Assembly: GCA_009780755.1 (NCBI GenBank)
Contig: WQZL01000028.1
Coordinates: 1 to 17,643, forward strand
Reading direction: 5' to 3'
DNA length: 17,643 nt
From: Promicromonosporaceae bacterium
GTDB lineage: Bacteria; Actinomycetota; Actinomycetes; Actinomycetales; Cellulomonadaceae
Each line of letters begins with the position of its first letter. The stretch's first letter is position 1. Below are positions 13,077 through 17,643 of this stretch, one piece after another. A model generated the notes under the pieces. It was given only the letters and a program-made list of their open reading frames with translations, did no database searches and was not told the origin of the DNA. A program made the translations under genes and the position numbers.

Positions 13077-14198
13077 GTGTCAACACAAGTCGAAACGGGC
13101 GACCCCCGCGCAGCGAAAACTGCGCGGGGGTCGTCCCCTATTGTGACTAGTCGAAAGAAGAAGGTCACCTGGAAGCGGCGTGTTGAGGTTATCGGGTTCA
13201 CCGTCCCTGCGCTGATCGTCTATGTGGCCTTCGTCTTTGTCCCGATCGGCTACGCGCTCGTTATGAGCCTATTTGATGGTACGCCGATCTCACCGTTCAC
13301 GAACTTTGTGGGGTTCGAGAACTTTACCGGCATCTTCACCGCCGAGCGCCAATTTGGCCAGCCCTTCTTCTGGGATGCTGTTCGCAACAATTTGCTGATT
13401 GCTGTCGCCTCGCTGGCGATCCAGGGACCGATTGCACTCGGGGTGGCTCTTATGCTGAACCGTCGGTTGCGCTTCCGTCGCCTGATTCGCCTGTTGATCT
13501 TCGTCCCGTACGTACTCTCTGAGGTAATCACCGGTGTTATTTTTGCTCAGATTCTCAACCCGAATGGCGCCCTAAATTACGTTTTAACAGAGTGGCTTGG
13601 GCTGGAAGGTATGCGGTTCTTTGCCTGGCTTGGGCAGGTAGGAGACGGCGGCATTGGCTCGGCGACCTTCTGGGTGGTAATGGCGGTACTGACGTGGAAG
13701 TACGTAGGCATGGCCATTATTCTGTTCATGGCCGGACTCGCTGGTGTGCCCGAGGAATTGACCGAAGCTGCCGCTATCGATGGCGCGTCCTATTGGCAGA
13801 TTCAGCGTAAGGTAACGGTTCCCTTGTTAGGCCCCACCATCCGCATCTGGGCATTCCTGTCGATCATCGGTTCATTCCAACTATTCGACATGGTATGGAT
13901 TTTGTTCGGAGGCCACACATTGCTAGGCCAGACCGGTATGCACACGATGGCTTCCTACATGGTGACTATGGGCATGAACCGCAACATGGTCGGTTACGGT
14001 TCGGCTGTTGCCGTGCTGCTCTTTGTGTTCACGCTAATCGTGGCGCTGATCTACCAGAAGTTCATTCTGAGTCGAGACCTTGGCTCGGACTCGCGGGCCA
14101 TTCGCAAGGCAGATCAGAAGAAGGCCAGGGCCGACGCTAAGGCGGCGAAGATCGCCGCCCGCGAGTTGACCGCCGCTGAAACCGGACAGGAGACATGA
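13077..14198 (+). CDS. Sugar ABC transporter permease (MalF-like)
   Basis: First membrane subunit of the importer, with about six TM helices; the first lies near residues 38-58 (VIGFTVPALIVYVAFVFVPI). The EAA loop that contacts the ATPase is present as EELTEAAAIDGASYWQIQ (from residue 226), followed by VTVPLLGPT. The C-terminus is a charged Lys/Ala tail. GTG 13077, 3 nt after the previous stop, gives 373 aa, but no clear ribosome site exists and codons 8-19 form a perfect 14-bp hairpin. An in-frame GTG at 13143 (TSRKKKVTWKRR...) would give a 351-aa protein and leave the hairpin between genes. Either is possible. Coupled downstream to the second permease. Confidence 0.9.
   Translation: MSTQVETGDPRAAKTARGSSPIVTSRKKKVTWKRRVEVIGFTVPALIVYVAFVFVPIGYALVMSLFDGTPISPFTNFVGFENFTGIFTAERQFGQPFFWDAVRNNLLIAVASLAIQGPIALGVALMLNRRLRFRRLIRLLIFVPYVLSEVITGVIFAQILNPNGALNYVLTEWLGLEGMRFFAWLGQVGDGGIGSATFWVVMAVLTWKYVGMAIILFMAGLAGVPEELTEAAAIDGASYWQIQRKVTVPLLGPTIRIWAFLSIIGSFQLFDMVWILFGGHTLLGQTGMHTMASYMVTMGMNRNMVGYGSAVAVLLFVFTLIVALIYQKFILSRDLGSDSRAIRKADQKKARADAKAAKIAARELTAAETGQET
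13100..13133 (+). other. Strong hairpin at the junction of binding-protein and permease genes
   Basis: A perfect 14-bp GC-rich stem, CGACCCCCGCGCAG (13100-13113) with its complement (13120-13133), closes a CGAAAA loop, 26 nt after the binding-protein stop. There is no T-run. By analogy with the E. coli malE-malF intergenic REP structures it could protect the upstream message and lower permease expression. It lies in coding sequence if the permease starts at 13077. Confidence 0.7.
14188..14193 (+). promoter_or_regulatory. Ribosome binding site of the second permease
   Basis: AGGAGA lies 6 nt before ATG 14200 and inside the end of the first permease gene, whose stop (14196-14198) is one base from this start. 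Confidence 0.8.
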
Positions 14199-14199
14199 C

Positions 14200-15126
14200 A
14201 TGGCTGTGACAGTTGCGGGTAAACCCGTTTTAACTTCGCTGCCCGATGAGCCGATTAAACACAAACGAGTGTGGAGCTGGTCTCAGCCCTGGGTGTACCT
14301 GGTTGCTCTGGTGGTGGTGGCATTCTCCATCGTGCCGGTCAGTTTTGTGGTGTTGGGTGGCTTCCGTACAAACATGCAGCTACTCGAAAGCCCGGCAGGC
14401 TTCCCGGACCCGTGGGTGTGGCACAACTATGAGACCGTGTTGATTGGCGATCATTCGGGGAACTTCTGGGGCTTCTTGGTCGCTTCGATTCTGGTTGCAC
14501 TGATGACGGTGATTCTGGTAGTCATCCTGGGCACCTCGGTGGCTTACGCCATTGCTCGGATGAACCTCAAACGCTCGGGCACTCTGTTCGCCGTGTTCGC
14601 GGCGGGCCTGATGTTCCCGGCGACCATCGCCATTCTTCCCACATGGATTATCCTGCGGGAGATTGGCCTGCTTGGTAACCTGCTTGGTGTGGTGATTCCG
14701 CAGGTGGCGTTTGCCCTGCCCACTACGGTGGTTATCCTGACGCCGTTCGTCAAGGCCATACCCAAGGAGATGGAAGAGGCGGCGTCTATCGACGGGTGCG
14801 GCACTACCGGATTCTTCTTTAGAATTCTGCTGCCGCTGGCCAAGCCCGGCATGGTGACGGTTGGTGTGCTGGCCTTTGTCGGCTCATGGAATGCGTTCAT
14901 GCTGCCAATGTTTGTGCTGCAAGTTGGCGGGGCGAACATCAACCTGTTCGGCCTGAATCTGAGCCGGACGCTGCCGCTGGGCGTGCAGAACTTCACCACG
15001 CAGTGGTCGGCGAACACAACGCTAATTATGGCGTTCACCGCGGTGGCCGCCATTCCGGCATTGATCTTCTTCCTAGCTATGGAGAAGCACATCGTCAATG
15101 GCTTGTCTGGAGCCGTCAAGGGCTAG
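14200..15126 (+). CDS. Sugar ABC transporter permease (MalG-like)
   Basis: Second membrane subunit of the importer, 308 aa with about six TM helices, the first at roughly 29-52 (WVYLVALVVVAFSIVPVSFVVL). The MalG-type features are visible: the NYETVL periplasmic segment, a Pro-rich helix LMFPATIAILPTWIILREIGLL, and the EAA loop PKEMEEAASIDGCGTTGFFF (from residue 188) followed by ILLPLAKPG. It has a strong AGGAGA site and starts one base after the preceding permease stop, so the two are coupled and presumably form a 1:1 heterodimer. It is the last gene of the operon; a palindromic repeat and a strong terminator follow. Confidence 0.93.
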   Translation: MAVTVAGKPVLTSLPDEPIKHKRVWSWSQPWVYLVALVVVAFSIVPVSFVVLGGFRTNMQLLESPAGFPDPWVWHNYETVLIGDHSGNFWGFLVASILVALMTVILVVILGTSVAYAIARMNLKRSGTLFAVFAAGLMFPATIAILPTWIILREIGLLGNLLGVVIPQVAFALPTTVVILTPFVKAIPKEMEEAASIDGCGTTGFFFRILLPLAKPGMVTVGVLAFVGSWNAFMLPMFVLQVGGANINLFGLNLSRTLPLGVQNFTTQWSANTTLIMAFTAVAAIPALIFFLAMEKHIVNGLSGAVKG

Positions 15127-15143
15127 CCCAAACACCAGGGAAT

Positions 15144-15250
15144 CGTCATTCTGCGCGAGCGACGGCGAGTCACAGAACCCAGGTCATAGAGCAACTCTTT
15201 GAGTCTGGGGCCTGCGGCTACGCTCCCTCGTCGCTTCGCGCAGGATGGCG
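15144..15250 (+). repeat. Palindromic repeat element, copy 3, intergenic
   Basis: A 107-bp unit that begins with the same CGTCATTCTGCGCGAGC as the two dnaX copies. Its outer ends are well-kept inverted repeats: the first 21 bp match the complement of the last 22 bp (15229-15250) apart from two transitions and one extra base. It lies 17 bp after the second permease gene and before the operon terminator. It has no coding capacity for a transposase, so it is MITE- or REP-like. Confidence 0.75.
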
Positions 15251-15296
15251 TAGTGGCTGTCTATGGATGTCCTGACACATGGCAGAAACCACCACG

Positions 15297-15343
15297 AGAC
15301 GAACGAAGGCCCGGCAGTCCAACTGCCGGGCCTTCGTTCGTCT
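15297..15343 (+). terminator. Very strong terminator hairpin behind the ABC operon
   Basis: A perfect 22-bp stem (15297-15318 with 15322-15343) around a CCA loop. The descending arm ends in the T-rich CCTTCGTTCGTCT, a form common in high-GC Gram-positives in place of a separate T-run. It would stop transcripts from the importer operon and may also work on the opposite strand. Confidence 0.85.
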
Positions 15344-15353
15344 GCCCACCACA

Positions 15354-15798
15354 GCTCATACAACTGTGAGCGTTGGCTTCGATGTAAACGAAGCCAAGAT
15401 TGACGCCTATCGTCGCGGCATCGACCAACCGGTGAGGTGGGGGACCGGCCGTGGTTGATTGCTCGGTGGAGTTCACCAATGAAGATGCGGCATTGAGCAG
15501 GGCATCCATAATCGTGGTGGCGGTGCCAACCCCTATCTCCGGCGAGGACACCCCCGATCTCGCCCCCCTGATTGCGGCAGGTCAGAGGGTGGGCCGCAAC
15601 ATGAATGAACAGGGGCACTACCCTCATCTTCGAATCCACCGGTTACCCCGGGGTAACCGAAGACGCTTGTGCGCCAGAGTCAGCGCAGGCATTCAACCTG
15701 GTCTGTGGCGTCGATTTCAAAGTGAGATAAAGTCCGGCGCGCTACCTGACTCCCTGGAGAAAGGCTCGTCGCGTTGCCTGCCGCGAGAAGGTCACGCC
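15354..15798 (+). pseudogene. Decayed fragment of a nucleotide-sugar dehydrogenase (UDP-GlcNAc/GalNAc 6-dehydrogenase type)
   Basis: Translating the three plus frames in turn restores a contiguous family sequence. Frame of 15354 gives GFDVNEAKIDAYRRGID, a short piece in another frame gives TGEVGD, the frame of 15451 gives VVDCSVEFTNEDAAL through VVAVPTPISGEDTPDL and RVGRNMNE, and the frame of 15614 gives GTTLIFESTGYPGVTEDACAPE and VCGVDFKVR, then a TAA (15728-15730) where Tyr is expected, then SPAR. These are hallmarks of the TviB/WbpA/CapL group. At least three frameshifts and one nonsense codon are visible. The N-terminal GxGxxG part and the whole C-terminal half are missing. No partner polysaccharide genes are nearby. 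The kinase gene on the other strand ends inside it. Confidence 0.85.
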
Positions 15799-17032
15799 TA
15801 GTCACATCTGGGCCTAGCTTTTCGTCGGACAGTGGCAGACGGACTGTCACCGCGGTGCCCACGCCCTCTGCGGCCGGATGGATCGTTACCGTGCCGCCAT
15901 GTGCGGCCACGCGGTTTCGCATACCGGACAGGCCGAAGCTTTCGAGGGCATCCGGGGCAATTCCGCGACCATTGTCGGAGACGATGAGGCACATGCTGCC
16001 ATCGGATTCGGCGTGCAGAACCAACGAGGCGGCGTTAGCTCCTGCGTGACGATATATGTTCGTAAACGCCTCCTGTGCCACGCGCAGGAGCGTGGCCTGA
16101 GTGCTGCGCTGCGCTGCTGAGAACATTGGCGGCTCTGAGATTGACACAGACACCGCGATACCGGTTTTAGCCTCCCAACGTTCGACTAGTGTTTGCAGCG
16201 CCTCGCTTAGAGTTGCCCCCTGTAGCGGCGGAGGAGCGAGAGCTGCGACCAGGGCGCGAGCATCGGCCAGATTGTCGCGAGCAATTTCTTCCATCAGGGA
16301 GAGTTGGGCCAGGTGAGCTTCGATGTCAGCACCGGCTTGGAGATCTGCGATGGCCGTTCGGGTGAGCATAACTATGTCCAGGAAACCTTGAGCCAGGGTG
16401 TCGTGAATCTCTTGGCCCATGCGTTCACGCTCGACGGTGACGCCTGCGGCGTGTTGTGCGGCGGCGATCTGCCCCTGCGCCGCCATAAGCTCGTCAGACA
16501 GTTTTGCGTTGCGGGCGGAGAGGCGTTCAGCATTCGAGAAGGCCAGCCCCATCCCGCTGGAGAAGATGAAGGTGAGTGCCAGGGCAAACATATTGTCAGA
16601 CATGAATTCGAGGGACCAATCCTTGGCCAGCCAGAGTCCGAAGCACATGGAGACGGTTAGGGCGGCGGTGGCGATCAGGCCGCGTCGTCGGCCACCCTGG
16701 GCGAACACCCAGCAATGTGTGAAGCCGATGACCAGCAGCGGGTTTACGACTACAGAGGCACGGGTAGCGCTTAGGCCAACTGCTGCGATCATCACCGCTT
16801 GGTAGGCGATCATGAGGCGACGGTTTTCCGTTCGCAGGGCAGGGACTCCGAGGCCAAGATAGGCGATCACAAGCATGGCCAGCGCCAGGAGTTCGATGGA
16901 TGGCCGATACCCGACGTCCGTCCGCGAAGGTTGCAGATCAGCGATGAGCGTCAAGATAATCACCGCGGCGAAGGCGGTATGCCACCACCTGCGTAGCCGC
17001 TGCTGGTTCGGAAGGTGGGCGGGCTGGCTCAT
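15680..17032 (-). CDS. Two-component sensor histidine kinase, NarL-partner (HisKA_3) type
   Basis: Membrane sensor kinase, 450 aa from ATG 17032. The N-terminal third holds about six TM helices (residues 15-165) with very short loops, so sensing is probably within or near the membrane. A short coiled segment (AERLSARNAKLSDELMAAQ) leads to the HisKA_3 dimerisation domain ERERMGQEIHDTLAQG with phospho-acceptor His210. The ATPase domain has an N-box AQEAFTNIYRHAG (Glu321, Asn325), DNGRGI (353-358) and FGLSGMRNR. The family normally ends near VRLPL (about 401); here 48 more residues run antisense to the dehydrogenase pseudogene. TTG 17038 is an alternative start; ATG 17032 is favoured by TAGCAT 6 nt upstream. 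The partner regulator is divergent, not in the same operon. Confidence 0.9.
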   Translation of the reverse strand: MSQPAHLPNQQRLRRWWHTAFAAVIILTLIADLQPSRTDVGYRPSIELLALAMLVIAYLGLGVPALRTENRRLMIAYQAVMIAAVGLSATRASVVVNPLLVIGFTHCWVFAQGGRRRGLIATAALTVSMCFGLWLAKDWSLEFMSDNMFALALTFIFSSGMGLAFSNAERLSARNAKLSDELMAAQGQIAAAQHAAGVTVERERMGQEIHDTLAQGFLDIVMLTRTAIADLQAGADIEAHLAQLSLMEEIARDNLADARALVAALAPPPLQGATLSEALQTLVERWEAKTGIAVSVSISEPPMFSAAQRSTQATLLRVAQEAFTNIYRHAGANAASLVLHAESDGSMCLIVSDNGRGIAPDALESFGLSGMRNRVAAHGGTVTIHPAAEGVGTAVTVRLPLSDEKLGPDVTRRDLLAAGNATSLSPGSQVARRTLSHFEIDATDQVECLR

Positions 17033-17038
17033 GCTCAA

Positions 17039-17044
17039 ATGCTA
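17039..17044 (-). promoter_or_regulatory. Candidate -10 box of the histidine kinase gene (leaderless type)
   Basis: Minus-strand TAGCAT is followed by TTGAGC and then ATG 17032, the same 6-nt spacing seen at rsmI and pmt. No ribosome binding site is evident. Confidence 0.4.
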
Positions 17045-17137
17045 TGACTCACGGGCGACGGTGGGGGCTGCATCCTGAAGATTTTTGTCATCCTTTTGGG
17101 TGACTAGCGGGTCAATGGTGGCGTGGTTGAATGACGT

Positions 17138-17643
17138 ATGACCTATCGCATGAACCCGAAAAGTGCTGCTCAGGCAGGTGAGGGCACGCCGTTGATCCGG
17201 GTTTTGGTGGTTGACGACCACCCGTTGGTTAGGGCGGGCATTGTCGCCGCCTTGAGTAACCTGCCGGACATGGTGGTGGTTGGCCAGGTGGGTGACGGCT
17301 CGCAGGCCATCGCTGCGGTTGCGGAACTGGCTCCCGATGTCGTGTTGATGGACCTCCGAATGCCGATATTGAACGGTGTCGAAGCCACCGTCCGCATTGT
17401 CAAGAATGGCGGCCAGGTACCGCGCGTCCTGGTACTCACCACCATAGATACCGACGCTGCCATCGTGCACGCGGTCAAAGCTGGGGCCGCCGGATACCTG
17501 TTGAAAGACATCCCGGCCGAAGAACTAATCGATGCTGTGCGTGCCGTTGCCGCCGGACGTTACGTACTGGAATCCGCGATGGCTGCCCGGGTGGCCCGGG
17601 TGACCCAACATGCGGCCGAACGTCTTACTGCCCGGGAGGTAGA
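17138..17643 (+). CDS. NarL/FixJ family response regulator, 3' end beyond the window
   Basis: The first 168 residues of a LuxR-type response regulator. The receiver domain has the acidic pair Asp26-Asp27 (VLVVDDHPLVRAGI), phospho-acceptor Asp72 (VVLMDLRMP), Thr101-Thr102 and Lys123 (GYLLKDIP), all intact. The linker then leads to LTAREVE, the beginning of the LuxR helix-turn-helix, where the window stops. The start is uncertain between ATG 17138 and in-frame ATG 17150; either leaves a polar lead of 15-19 residues before the receiver, longer than usual. It faces away from the kinase gene across about 105 bp, so the two presumably form one system with a shared control region. Targets are unknown. 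Confidence 0.92.
   Translation, partial: MTYRMNPKSAAQAGEGTPLIRVLVVDDHPLVRAGIVAALSNLPDMVVVGQVGDGSQAIAAVAELAPDVVLMDLRMPILNGVEATVRIVKNGGQVPRVLVLTTIDTDAAIVHAVKAGAAGYLLKDIPAEELIDAVRAVAAGRYVLESAMAARVARVTQHAAERLTAREV

Noticed and set aside
1..17643. CRISPR array, insertion sequence with transposase, or toxin-antitoxin pair
   Set aside because: No regularly spaced direct repeats, transposase motifs or recognisable toxin pair were seen; the only dispersed repeats are the three palindromic elements.

Overview
The window looks like chromosomal DNA from a high-GC Gram-positive bacterium (Actinomycetota). Supporting signs are the GC-rich sequence, frequent GTG starts, several TANNNT boxes 5-7 nt ahead of a start codon (typical of leaderless mRNAs), and the divergent pair rsmI / protein O-mannosyltransferase, which also sits together in mycobacteria. 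I do not assign a genus. No phage, integrase, transposase or CRISPR array is visible.

Layout. 1-656 (minus): 5' part of a secreted GH13 alpha-amylase-type lipoprotein, with a long hairpin in its leader. 833-1884 (plus): a small membrane protein and a 204-aa unknown protein. 1946-2034: tRNA-Ser(CGA) with its terminator. 2061-3357: an AraC-type regulator divergent from a PhnB-like VOC protein. 3625-6035: an MFS exporter translationally coupled to rsgA. 6179-8422: dnaX, convergent with rsmI (8419-9318). rsmI and pmt (9353-11305) fire from overlapping back-to-back promoters. 11306-11675: control region with three LacI-type operator boxes. 11676-15126: a sugar ABC importer (binding lipoprotein plus two permeases, no ATPase gene). 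15144-15798: a palindromic repeat, a very strong terminator and a decayed nucleotide-sugar dehydrogenase gene. 15680-17032 and 17138-end: a divergently arranged NarL-type histidine kinase and response regulator, the latter cut by the window edge.

How the genes may work together. The amylase and the importer fit alpha-glucan breakdown outside the cell followed by uptake of oligosaccharides, with the importer under a LacI-type repressor encoded elsewhere. Both lipoproteins carry Thr/Pro-rich linkers behind the lipid anchor, plausible substrates for the O-mannosyltransferase encoded beside the importer. rsgA, rsmI, dnaX and the tRNA are housekeeping genes.

The most unusual observation is a family of about 100-bp palindromic elements. 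Two 98-bp copies lie in the same reading frame inside dnaX, one on each side of a folded C-terminal domain, and encode related 34-residue linker peptides. A third copy with well-kept terminal inverted repeats lies behind the ABC operon. This resembles protein-coding palindromic elements such as those of Rickettsia.
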